Assembly (NCBI GenBank): GCA_964539825.1
Contig: CAZIKF010000003.1
Span: 124,001-188,000 of the forward strand
Source: CAZIKF01 sp964539825
GTDB lineage: Bacteria > Muiribacteriota > UBA6191
Direction: 5' to 3'
DNA length: 64,000 bases
Shown: one piece after another, positions 43,032 to 51,193 of the stretch
Layout: each line of letters opens with the position of its first letter
How positions within the stretch are numbered: position 1 is the first letter of the stretch
Notes under the pieces: model-generated
What the model saw: only the letters and a program-made list of their open reading frames with translations
The model's database searches: none
Told to the model about the DNA's origin: nothing
Position numbers and translations under genes: made by a program

Positions 43032-45482
43032 TCATAATAGGCCATCCATCCGTCTTCTCTTGAAGAGCTCATTGACCGTGGCGGCAATGTCTTCAACAGT
43101 GGAAAGCCCCTTTATCGGTGCCTGGTCAATTCTCCTGGCAATATGGGTTTCGTGAATCATGGCAATCAAGGGGATATGTTTCAGTTTTTCATGGTTGCGA
43201 AGGGTCTGAAATAGGTCATTAGGACCGACCTGGGCTTCTCTGAAGTCAACAAAGATCAAAGAAGGGGGATTGGTTTCCGCGGCTTTGAGGAGACTGGTGA
43301 AGACATCGAAATGTTCGGCTGTAGCTCCCAGGTTTTGAAGCTCACTGAGATAATCTTTGCGAACCGCTCTTGAAAAACCAAAGAAGAAAAATCTGGCGTC
43401 GGTAATGGAGATATCCTGGTCCCTATGAATATCAGTAAAACGGGTAAGGACTTTTTCAGCAGTAAGGGGAGTGGTGGCGTAGGATGTGGCTCCCAGGCAC
43501 ATTTTTTCCTGCTGGTTCATAATGATGGACAATAGGATGATGGGAATATTGCTGGTTGCCTCGTCCGCCTTGAGATAATGAGGAGTATCAAATCCATCGA
43601 TCTCATACATCATGATGTCAATGAGTATGGCGCTGACGGGATATTCCCTGGCCAGATCATATGCCTCCTTCCCATTCACAGCCTGGATGGTTCTGTAGCC
43701 TTCTTGCTCTAGTGAACCCTGGAGTAAATCTCGTATCGTTGGATCTTCGTCGGCAATCAGAATCATGTATTCCGAGCGAGACATTTTATCCAGTCGTGAT
43801 TGCAGCTGAAAGGATGCCTCCTTAACCTTTTCCGGCACTGGCTGGTCATGCTCTAGAGGGAGAGCAAAGGAAAAGGTAGATCCCTTACCGGGCTGAGATT
43901 CTGCCCAGATATGACCTTTGTGATGTTCGACAATTTCTCGTGAAATAGGTAATCCTAGTCCGGTTCCCTGGGGCTTTTCAGTCATGGTGTCCCCAACCTG
44001 CTGAAATTTATCAAAGATCTTGAGCAAGTCTTGTTCATCGATTCCTATCCCGGGATCCCGAACCGAGGCCAGGATGTATTCCTCCTGTCGTACAACCCGT
44101 GCCACAATGGTCCCTTCTGTGGTGAATTTAATGGCATTGGACAGGAGATTGGTGATCACCTGCATGATTCGATCGGGATCCCCGTAAATGGTGCCCACTT
44201 CCTCACTATCGCCGATCAACTCCAGCTTCACTGGGGAATTCTCAACCAGGGACTGGATGTTGTGAAAAGATTTTCTAAAGAGGTCAATTAAATTGAACTC
44301 GGAACGACTCCATGACATTCTTCCAGATTCAATTTTGGCCAGATCAAGAACATCATTGATCAAACGCGCCAGTCGATTGGATTCTTCTTCTATAATCTCG
44401 AGATTAGTTCGGATCGTATCTCTTGCCTTGACTACTTTCTTCTCTTCGGGGGGAAGGTGAGGAGAAATGTTTCGCTCAAACTGTTTGTGGATCATTTTGG
44501 CGAATCCGAGAATCGAGGTTAGAGGGGTTCTCAATTCATGAGAAACGGTAGATAGGAAAGAGGATTTGAGTTGGTCGATTTGCTGTAAATCCTGATATGC
44601 CTTTTTGAGATCGGCGGTCCTTTCCTCCACGATGTACTCCAGCTCCTTATTAAGCTTCCAGAGATTGGAACGGGATTCCTGGAGGGACTCTGCCATAGTA
44701 TTGAAGTTTTGGGCCAGAAGTCCGATTTCATCGCGGCTTCCGATCTCCACCCTCTCATCGAGGTAGCCTGAGGCGAGTCGATTGGCGATCCTCGTCATTT
44801 CAGTCAGGGGTTTGATCAAGATCTTTCCATACCACAGGGCCAGTAAGATTGAAGTTAGCGCAATGCCAAGGGAGATGTAAGTGACACCCCGGTAAGTCTT
44901 GGCCATGGACTCCTCCATCTTCTGAAAGGAAAGACCGATGCGGATAACCCCCAGATTCTTTTTATCCGGCAACCTCAATCGAGCTTCATAGGGATCGGCA
45001 TATCGATCTTCGGTATAGATGTCTGAATCGAGAACCGGAGTCACAAAGTCATAGATGGTCTCTCCAGTGGGGATCGTAAATCTCCTCACCATAGTTTCCG
45101 TCAGGGACTCCAGCAGATTCTGTGTGTACGAATCATCTACGACTCTGCCAATCATGGATGGATTGTTATGAGCAAGAACCTGACCTTGTTCATCCACGAT
45201 TATTACGTGCATGACTCCCTCTTTGGAAATTTCATGTTCTACAAGCCCTGAGAGAAACGTACGATTACGGGTCATGATCGAATACTTGGCGTTTTCGCTA
45301 AAATTTTTAATGGTGCTCATGCCGCGCAGATAAATCTGCCTTTTGAGCTCCCCCTCTACTTTTTCCAGTAGGAAAAGGCTCAAGAAGACACACACAAGAG
45401 TAATCAGCAGAGTGCTGAAGATAGCGAATTTATACTTAATGCTCAGGGAAACTGAGCTAAGTGGATTTTCCGACGATCGCAT
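43032..45482 (-). CDS. Hybrid sensor histidine kinase
   Basis: 816 residues. Two membrane helices (about 17-39 and 200-222) bracket a dCache-like sensor (VMHVIIVDEQGQVLAHN). HAMP (about 222-275), HisKA with the phospho-His in STVSHELRTPL near 313, HATPase_c with N, G1 and G2 boxes, a receiver (about 575-690; LIDIMM) and a last receiver-like region (about 700-800) in which LIFVDFREAQ keeps an Asp but the acidic pair is missing. That last domain looks degenerate. It overlaps the HD-GYP stop by 26 nt and precedes a response regulator gene. Confidence 0.9.
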   Translation of the reverse strand: MRSSENPLSSVSLSIKYKFAIFSTLLITLVCVFLSLFLLEKVEGELKRQIYLRGMSTIKNFSENAKYSIMTRNRTFLSGLVEHEISKEGVMHVIIVDEQGQVLAHNNPSMIGRVVDDSYTQNLLESLTETMVRRFTIPTGETIYDFVTPVLDSDIYTEDRYADPYEARLRLPDKKNLGVIRIGLSFQKMEESMAKTYRGVTYISLGIALTSILLALWYGKILIKPLTEMTRIANRLASGYLDERVEIGSRDEIGLLAQNFNTMAESLQESRSNLWKLNKELEYIVEERTADLKKAYQDLQQIDQLKSSFLSTVSHELRTPLTSILGFAKMIHKQFERNISPHLPPEEKKVVKARDTIRTNLEIIEEESNRLARLINDVLDLAKIESGRMSWSRSEFNLIDLFRKSFHNIQSLVENSPVKLELIGDSEEVGTIYGDPDRIMQVITNLLSNAIKFTTEGTIVARVVRQEEYILASVRDPGIGIDEQDLLKIFDKFQQVGDTMTEKPQGTGLGLPISREIVEHHKGHIWAESQPGKGSTFSFALPLEHDQPVPEKVKEASFQLQSRLDKMSRSEYMILIADEDPTIRDLLQGSLEQEGYRTIQAVNGKEAYDLAREYPVSAILIDIMMYEIDGFDTPHYLKADEATSNIPIILLSIIMNQQEKMCLGATSYATTPLTAEKVLTRFTDIHRDQDISITDARFFFFGFSRAVRKDYLSELQNLGATAEHFDVFTSLLKAAETNPPSLIFVDFREAQVGPNDLFQTLRNHEKLKHIPLIAMIHETHIARRIDQAPIKGLSTVEDIAATVNELFKRRRMDGLL

Positions 45483-47118
45483 CGAGATTCGCTTTGAAAA
45501 TTTCGAAAAGAACAGGATCTATTTTTTCTTCTTGAACTTCTCTTTCAATGATTGAAAGAGCTTCATCCCTTGAGAAGCCTGGTTTATAGGGGCGTTTTTT
45601 GTCGACCAGTGCCTCATAAATATCTGAAATACCCATGATCTGGGATTGCAGCATGATTTCTTCTCCCTTGAGCCCATGAGGGTAGCCGCTTCCATCGATT
45701 TTTTCATGATGTTCAGAGGCTATTTTGGGGATATTTTTTAGATCGGAAGAGAATTGGATCTTGGAAAGAATCTTATAGGTTCCATAAGGATGCCGACGCA
45801 TCTCCTGAATTTCAGAGGGAGTCAGATTCCCATGGCTGATACTCAGACAATCAAATTCACTTTCACTTAAATAAGGTTTTTCTTCTCCGCGAAGATCCTC
45901 GTAGTTTTTTTGGCGTATGATTTCCAGGAGTTGAAAATCCTCTTGCGGTAGATTATAGGCCGCATTTGAGCGCATAACGCACTCTCGATCCCGGTCCATT
46001 GAAATCCCCTCTTTTAAAGCGATGAAATCGAACCGGCTAAGAATAGCCTGTAATTCGGCGGGGTGAAGCCTATCTCTTTTCTTCAAGACATCTTCTCGTA
46101 CTCCAATTTTCCCAATGTCATGGAGGAGTCCCGAATAGCGAAGTTCACGAATTTCCTGGGGACTGAATTGAAAGTCTTTAAATTTTCCAGAATCGGTACG
46201 ATTGATGGCCTCGGCAAAGCGTTCACTGAACAGAGCAATTCTTGCGGAATGTCCCGAGGTCGTGGAATCGCGTTCATCAATGGCTGCTATCATAGCTCTG
46301 ACAACACCATCGAAGAGGGATTCTATCTCTTCAAACAAGAGGGAATTCTGAATCGAAAAACTTGCCTGGATTCCCATTGAAATAGCAAGTTTAAGGGCAC
46401 CTGAGTCGTATTCTCGTCCCAATTTGCCGGTAGCCAGTATTCCGCCTAGATAGCGGTCTGCGGTGCGTAGAGGAATGAAGAGATGATCTCCAGCCTCTCT
46501 TTGCGCCACGGGAAAAAAATCGGGATGAGGAGCGGAGAAGATATCCGCTCTTGTGACATTGTTGAGCAGGTGCTCCATGAGGTGCTTCTCATCATCTTCT
46601 TCAAAGATAGGCTTCTCTTCAAAGATTTCTTGAAACTTTAAGACTCTGACTTTCTTTCCATTGCGCTTGTATAGCCATAGCGAGATCCAGGGACATTCGA
46701 GGGAGGATTGAAAAGATTCCAAGACCCTCTGTGACACTTCCGCAAGAAATCGAGCTTTGCTGATGGCTTCGGCAATTTGGAAGATTGAATGGATCTCCTT
46801 ATAGGTATGCAGAGTTTCTCGTGCCAGGGAAAAAGTCTTCAGACCCTGGTGAAGATAAAATTTCATCAGGCTTCCAAGGAGGGCCTCCCCGGTTGAGTCT
46901 AAACAAGGTGAGTAGCGTATTTCCCAGGATAGTTCTGCTGCATCTAACACCATGGAGGTTGTCTCATTTGAGATGGAGCCAAATTCGAAAACCCTGGTTC
47001 CGGACTGGTAGAGCTCAAGCCCTGAAATTCCAAGACCTTTGCTCACACCCTCCTTCTCTAAGAGCTTTCGAAGACGCTTCGCATCTACAATTTTCTTTAT
47101 AGCAACTTTTTGTTTCAT
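45457..47118 (-). CDS. HD-GYP phosphodiesterase with GAF-like domain
   Basis: 553 residues. A GAF-like region (about 115-270) and then an HD-GYP domain: GHSARIALFSERF, LLHDIGKIGVRED, a long insertion containing ILSRFDFIALKEG, and HHEKIDGSGYPHGLKGEEI. The HD, HHE and GYP signatures are intact, so it is likely active against cyclic di-GMP. It is first in an operon with a hybrid kinase and a response regulator. Hairpin element H3 lies 37 nt upstream of its ATG. Confidence 0.88.
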   Translation of the reverse strand: MKQKVAIKKIVDAKRLRKLLEKEGVSKGLGISGLELYQSGTRVFEFGSISNETTSMVLDAAELSWEIRYSPCLDSTGEALLGSLMKFYLHQGLKTFSLARETLHTYKEIHSIFQIAEAISKARFLAEVSQRVLESFQSSLECPWISLWLYKRNGKKVRVLKFQEIFEEKPIFEEDDEKHLMEHLLNNVTRADIFSAPHPDFFPVAQREAGDHLFIPLRTADRYLGGILATGKLGREYDSGALKLAISMGIQASFSIQNSLLFEEIESLFDGVVRAMIAAIDERDSTTSGHSARIALFSERFAEAINRTDSGKFKDFQFSPQEIRELRYSGLLHDIGKIGVREDVLKKRDRLHPAELQAILSRFDFIALKEGISMDRDRECVMRSNAAYNLPQEDFQLLEIIRQKNYEDLRGEEKPYLSESEFDCLSISHGNLTPSEIQEMRRHPYGTYKILSKIQFSSDLKNIPKIASEHHEKIDGSGYPHGLKGEEIMLQSQIMGISDIYEALVDKKRPYKPGFSRDEALSIIEREVQEEKIDPVLFEIFKANLDAIVGKST

Positions 47119-47155
47119 GGGTAAATCCAGTTAGAATCAAGCATTATACATTATG

Positions 47156-47318
47156 TGAGGCGAGAACCGGTGCTTAGGTGGGTGCTTGGGGGCCCATGGC
47201 GGCTATCTGACAGCGGTTCCCTTGTCGAAGGTAGCTGGGCTACCTCCTCCGCACGAACCACTGCCAGTTAACCACCCTGACCCCTCAATCACCCACCACG
47301 CACCGGCTCTCGCCTCAC
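47156..47318. repeat. Family H long-hairpin element H3
   Basis: 163 nt. The ends GTGAGGCGAGA and TCTCGCCTCAC pair exactly; CCGGTGC/GCACCGG and TGGGTG/CACCCA follow. The core is GGTTC...GGTAG-ctggg-CTACC...GAACC. In sequence it matches H4 when H4 is read in reverse complement. It lies in a divergent spacer between the HD-GYP and YHYH genes. Confidence 0.85.
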
Positions 47319-47480
47319 TTTTCTTTCATTTTTTGAACTTCTCTTCTCTCGACTTTGTCTCGAGTTTCGGTCTTGCATATGAGATCTTTGGCAGGGGGTA
47401 ATCTTCTTACTTCTGTTTTCTTTTTGTTTGGTTGATATAATTGGCTCCTGGTTTTCTTGTCCTTTTTTGGGGTGTTTTCT

Positions 47481-48362
47481 ATGCGGCTTATTGATCTTGA
47501 TCGGGTTTATTCCGGTCTCTGTGCTTTGGTTCTTGTGCTTGCGGCTGTTTATAGCGGATGTGGAGGTAATCCTGCGGGGGGTACCTCTGGGACAACGGTC
47601 AGCATTACCCTGACCAGTACGCATCGGATTATGCAGACAAATGCTATTCCTGACCACTCTACCGGCGCATTCCCTAATGCCAATAATCCCAATGCGATTT
47701 CAGCCCAGTCCAACACTTTTGAGATCCCTATAAATTCTGCTTTTGCCACCACTCCACGGACTATCGGACTCAATGTCTTTGGAGTCTCTCTGCGGGGGAT
47801 TTCATTTGATCCCAACGCGGCTGAGTTTTGGAACAACGATATCAGCTCTGGTTGGAATCTTGATGCCATTCCAGCGAATCTGGGTTTTGATTTCAACAAC
47901 GCCCATGTGCAGCCGACGGGTGAGTATCATTACCACGGGGTGCCCACGAGCATCGTTTCTACAAATACCACTACTCACTCGGCCCTGGTAGGTTACGCCG
48001 CGGACGGATACGCGATCTACTCGAGATATGGCTACACAAATCAAAACGACACCAACTCAGCGATCAAAGATCTACAGCCAAGCTATAGGCTAAAAACGGG
48101 AACCCGTCCGAGCGGACCTGGGGGAACCTATGATGGCACCTACGTGGAAGATTACGAATACGTGAATGCCCTTGGCGATTTAGATGAATGTAATGGAAGA
48201 ACTGGATTTACCCCGGAATCTGGAGCCAATGTAGAGTATGCCTATTTTCTAACCAGTACATTCCCCCTGATTCCACGCTGCTGGAAGGGAACCCCAGACA
48301 CAACCTTCGTAAGATTCAACAACGCCGCAGGACTGCCAAACTCCTTACCCGGAGGGCCTTGA
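47481..48362 (+). CDS. Secreted YHYH-domain protein
   Basis: 293 residues from the ATG at 47481; the hydrophobic N-terminus ends with VYSGC, a weak lipobox. The motif GEYHYHG near 149 and a PNAAEFWN...WNLDAIPANLGFD segment before it define the YHYH family of exported proteins. The His-rich motif may bind copper or another metal, but the family is uncharacterised. It is flanked by inverted H elements (H3 and H4). The composition of the N-terminus is Thr/Ser/Asn-rich. Confidence 0.85.
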   Translation: MRLIDLDRVYSGLCALVLVLAAVYSGCGGNPAGGTSGTTVSITLTSTHRIMQTNAIPDHSTGAFPNANNPNAISAQSNTFEIPINSAFATTPRTIGLNVFGVSLRGISFDPNAAEFWNNDISSGWNLDAIPANLGFDFNNAHVQPTGEYHYHGVPTSIVSTNTTTHSALVGYAADGYAIYSRYGYTNQNDTNSAIKDLQPSYRLKTGTRPSGPGGTYDGTYVEDYEYVNALGDLDECNGRTGFTPESGANVEYAYFLTSTFPLIPRCWKGTPDTTFVRFNNAAGLPNSLPGGP

Positions 48363-48499
48363 TGAGTCGAGAATTGAAACTTAGGCACGAGTCTTGGCTC
48401 ACGATCCATTGGGAGTTTATCAATTCTTAGAGGCTTCAGAAGGCGTAGTTATGGCTGAGATCCGGAGTGAAACGAGCTGGCTCCCCAAAGAAAAGAGCC
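48363..48499. other. Non-coding spacer with weak inverted repeat
   Basis: AGAATTGA (48369-48376) is complementary to TCAATTCT further on (about 48420-48427), a stem with a long loop. It has no T-run and is not a convincing terminator. No gene is visible. Confidence 0.3.
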
Positions 48500-48663
48500 T
48501 TGATGCGAGGGCTGGTGCGTGGTGGGGGATTGAGGTTTTAGGGTGGTTATATGGCAGTGGTTCGTGAGGAGTAGGTAGCATCGTTACCTGCGACGAAGGA
48601 ACCACTGTCAGATGGCCGCCATGAAATCTCAAGCACCCGCCTAAGTACCAGTCCTCGCATCAA
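48500..48663. repeat. Family H long-hairpin element H4
   Basis: 164 nt. The ends TTGATGCGAGG and CCTCGCATCAA pair exactly. The inner parts GGTGGGGGATTGAGG and the ATGGCGGCCATCTGACAGTGG of the other arm match H3 when H4 is read in reverse complement. The core GGTAGCATCGTTACC (48574-48588) is identical to H2. The right end supplies the TGA stop of the opposite-strand porin gene. Confidence 0.85.
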
Positions 48664-49877
48664 AATATTACGGTTACGGAGCCGGCTACCAGGTCGCTAT
48701 CGAGGAGATTCCCGGGTAGATCCACATCTGTGTTTTGGTAGGTGAACTTAGCTAGCATGGAGGGATTTAAAAAACTGCCCACTCCTACTTCATAGCGGAT
48801 CACATCATCATCCCACTTCTGGGTTACACCTGCTGTGAAGGGGGCGTAGGTAGTGTTGTCAAACGATAGAGAATCAAATCTGGCCGCTCCGAAAAAGTTC
48901 TTTGTAAAATGGTACTTTCCCTGTACATAAAACGCTTGTGCGCTGAGGTCTTTGGAGGCTGGATTGTTGGGAACTTCAAAGGAAGAAAGTAAGACTTCTG
49001 AGTTGAGTTCATATCGAGACCGTTTCCAGTTCCAGTGAAATCCATATAAGTAATGCTGATAGTTGCTTGGATTGAGCGCTGCTCCGGTTAGTGCGGGTCC
49101 AAAGTCAAGATCCCTGCTTGGATTGGCGGCATCCAGCTTTGCCAGGGAGTCTAGATATCCACCCTGGGAATAGCTGAATCCGAAATCAGTAGAATGATCG
49201 GCGACCCAATTGATCTTTAATGCTGAACTGATTCCATTGTTTACATTTACTGTTCTCGGGTTGGAAACAGGATTATTTGTGAAAGCTAGTGCGTAATGGA
49301 GTTTCGAAGCCCCCAGGCGTCCGAAGGCTTTGATACCTGTCTGGGTCATGTCTTTTCCAATAAGGCCGATTCTGCGAATATCAGAATTGGCGAAAGACTC
49401 GTCGGGAGTGACCCATCCGCCGTCAGGATCCAAATTCACCCTGTAGGTATAGGCCAGGGGTGCATCGAAGAGAGCATTATCGATAGGGAGTCTTCGATCG
49501 GGGTGAGATCCGACGATCGTGTTGAATTTCCCAAACTGAAGATTAGTCCTCCATTTGGGAATATTGGTAGCTGTAACCGCGGCACTGCGAATTCTAAAAT
49601 TTGTCTGTTCCTCCGCTGAAGATAGAAGATCCGACTGAACCTCGCCGGTGAAATAGATTTCCCTGGTGATGTCAGAATCCAGGAATAGGGTCATTTGGCC
49701 CACTCGAAAAGATCCTGATCCCCCATGATTATTAGTAAAATCAAATAGGGAGGCTGATTGTCCATCCTGGTAAGCAAAGTGAAAGAGGCCAGCCCACTGT
49801 GGCTGGCTCCAGGACATTTTTGTGGCTAAGATCAGGCTAACCAGGACTGCTTTGGCGGAAAATCCTTTTGACTTCAT
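48660..49877 (-). CDS. Porin-like outer-membrane beta barrel
   Basis: 405 residues, signal peptide to about 24 (MSWSQ), AAAGGA before the ATG. The mature protein consists of alternating short strands and loops (LFHFAYQDGQ, RVGQMTLFLDSDITREIYFTGE, YVQGKYHF) and ends VAGSVTVIF with a C-terminal Phe, as in OprO/phosphate-selective or DUF-type porins. It follows a cupredoxin-like gene by about 42 nt and is probably co-transcribed. Specificity unknown. The stop codon lies inside H4. Confidence 0.75.
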   Translation of the reverse strand: MKSKGFSAKAVLVSLILATKMSWSQPQWAGLFHFAYQDGQSASLFDFTNNHGGSGSFRVGQMTLFLDSDITREIYFTGEVQSDLLSSAEEQTNFRIRSAAVTATNIPKWRTNLQFGKFNTIVGSHPDRRLPIDNALFDAPLAYTYRVNLDPDGGWVTPDESFANSDIRRIGLIGKDMTQTGIKAFGRLGASKLHYALAFTNNPVSNPRTVNVNNGISSALKINWVADHSTDFGFSYSQGGYLDSLAKLDAANPSRDLDFGPALTGAALNPSNYQHYLYGFHWNWKRSRYELNSEVLLSSFEVPNNPASKDLSAQAFYVQGKYHFTKNFFGAARFDSLSFDNTTYAPFTAGVTQKWDDDVIRYEVGVGSFLNPSMLAKFTYQNTDVDLPGNLLDSDLVAGSVTVIF

Positions 49878-49919
49878 CTTTCGATTCCTTTCGTGCTGCG
49901 TTCTTCAGGCCGTGATTCA

Positions 49920-50669
49920 TTAGCCATTCCATTGGTTAACACCGGAGCGTACTAATGCTTCCGGTAAACCCATGGTGGTCAGGTTAAAGTCAATTGTTAT
50001 GGTCTCACCGTAGTTGACTTCGACCTCTTTGGTGATCGGTGGAAACTCAGGGTGCCAGGCAGTTACATGGTAGACCCCGGGTCTCAGGTTGCGCATGGAG
50101 TAATATCCATCATTTCTAGGTTTGGTAAAGTATGGATTATCCAGAACTAGAATTTCCCCGCGCATTCCCTGGTAAATAGAGGATTTGGTACTGACTCCAC
50201 CTGGTTTTTTCATGGTAATGAATGCTGTTTTCTTGTGGAAGAAGGGAGTTTGGAAGGGTGATGCTAGTGAGTAGGAATAGACATCATGGAAAACTGAGTC
50301 CAAATTCACGAATTCCACAGTACTTCCGGTAAGCACAGGAAGTGTTCTTGGTTTGAAGTGTGCGCCCTCTATATAAACCTTAATGGGCTCTTGAGGGGGA
50401 ACTTCCTTGCGTTCATAACGAGCAGGGATTTTGGAGAGATAAACGATGGTTTCCGTAGGATCATCGTAATTCTTCAACCTGGTGGTTTCAAATTTTCTGC
50501 GCAAATGCCAGGTGGTGAAACGCAGATCTGTTCGAAAGGTATCGTTGACATACGGATTAGGGGCGGGATGATTTCCCTTTTTTCTCAATGTCACCTGTCC
50601 CCTCAGAGCCGCGGCTTGAAGGGTCTGGATGGATACCAGAGCTAACAAACTCAGAAGAATGATCCTCAT
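49920..50669 (-). CDS. Secreted protein with cupredoxin-like and carboxypeptidase-regulatory-like parts
   Basis: 249 residues, signal peptide to about 19. Residues about 90-150 (LPVLTGSTVEFVNLDSVFHDVYSYS) resemble cupredoxin-type domains with a His after the SVF turn, but the usual Cys-His-Met copper set is not evident. Residues about 180-235 (DGYYSMRNLRPGVYHVTAWHPEF) are a carboxypeptidase-regulatory-like beta sandwich. It is the first gene of a unit with the porin. It may deliver a ligand to that porin (inference). Confidence 0.7.
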   Translation of the reverse strand: MRIILLSLLALVSIQTLQAAALRGQVTLRKKGNHPAPNPYVNDTFRTDLRFTTWHLRRKFETTRLKNYDDPTETIVYLSKIPARYERKEVPPQEPIKVYIEGAHFKPRTLPVLTGSTVEFVNLDSVFHDVYSYSLASPFQTPFFHKKTAFITMKKPGGVSTKSSIYQGMRGEILVLDNPYFTKPRNDGYYSMRNLRPGVYHVTAWHPEFPPITKEVEVNYGETITIDFNLTTMGLPEALVRSGVNQWNG

Positions 50670-51193
50670 TTTGTGCCTCTTTCCAATTCAAATTTATCCT
50701 GGTTTCGGGATTAAATGTCCTCATATTTACGGTTTCACTGTAATTCAGGGGTTTCGAGATGGGTCATTTTTCATTTTCATCTCTTTTTATTCTTGGTAGT
50801 GTGTTATACCTAAGGCTGTTAAATGCTAATCAAGGGCTTTTCCCTAAAGCCCGTTTATCACTCATAAACAAAGGATTTCATCACTGTTCAGCAGTTTTCA
50901 GAACCTGGTAAATTCCAAGTTTTGAATAGTTTTCCATGGGAAATCAGGTTCCGTCTCGTCCGAAATATTTGCCCGGGGGACGGACGGCGGGTGAACCTGC
51001 TCGTCGCCGGAGGTATTCCGGTGTCGTATCTTGATAATGAAATATATACTCAAAAATGAAGTGTCTTGTCCGGGAATCCGGACAAAATGGAATCTTACGA
51101 TTCCTGAGCTCATCGCAGATGAGCCTTCTTGAGTATGAACCTACAAGTGGGTAAACCACTTGCTTTACGGTATAGATTACAGAGGAGGTGAGT
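50670..51193. promoter_or_regulatory. Long leader/divergent spacer upstream of rny
   Basis: No gene is visible in 524 bases. Near the cupredoxin gene it is AT-rich and unremarkable. GGGCTTT/AAAGCCC forms a hairpin at 50833-50851. At 50945-50999 a nested hairpin CAGGTTC/GAACCTG encloses CGTCC/GGACG, and CCGGA/TCCGG forms another at 51007-51021. TATATACTCA (51043-51052) and R element C (from about 51058) follow. Confidence 0.5.
51058..51175 (+). ncRNA. Family R structured element, copy C (diverged)
   Basis: About 118 nt in the leader of rny. Stems: TTGTCCGG-gaat-CCGGACAA; GGAATC-ttac-GATTCC; GCTCATC-gca-GATGAGC; CAAGTGG-gtaaa-CCACTTG. Against copies B and D, the last stem differs at two positions with compensating changes on the other strand (AAACGG/CCGTTT to AAGTGG/CCACTT). 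ATGAACCT and CGGTATAG are kept. It ends 18 nt before the rny ATG. Confidence 0.78.

Noticed and set aside
47289..47657. Basic 122-aa frame on the minus strand over H3
   Set aside because: Composition is biased by the hairpin, it overlaps the YHYH gene start, and no ribosome site fits.
20112..48663. H elements as integron attC sites
   Set aside because: The length and palindromic form are similar, but the R' / R'' core motifs (RYYYAAC and GTRRRRY-type) are not at the ends, there is no integrase, and the elements are far apart.
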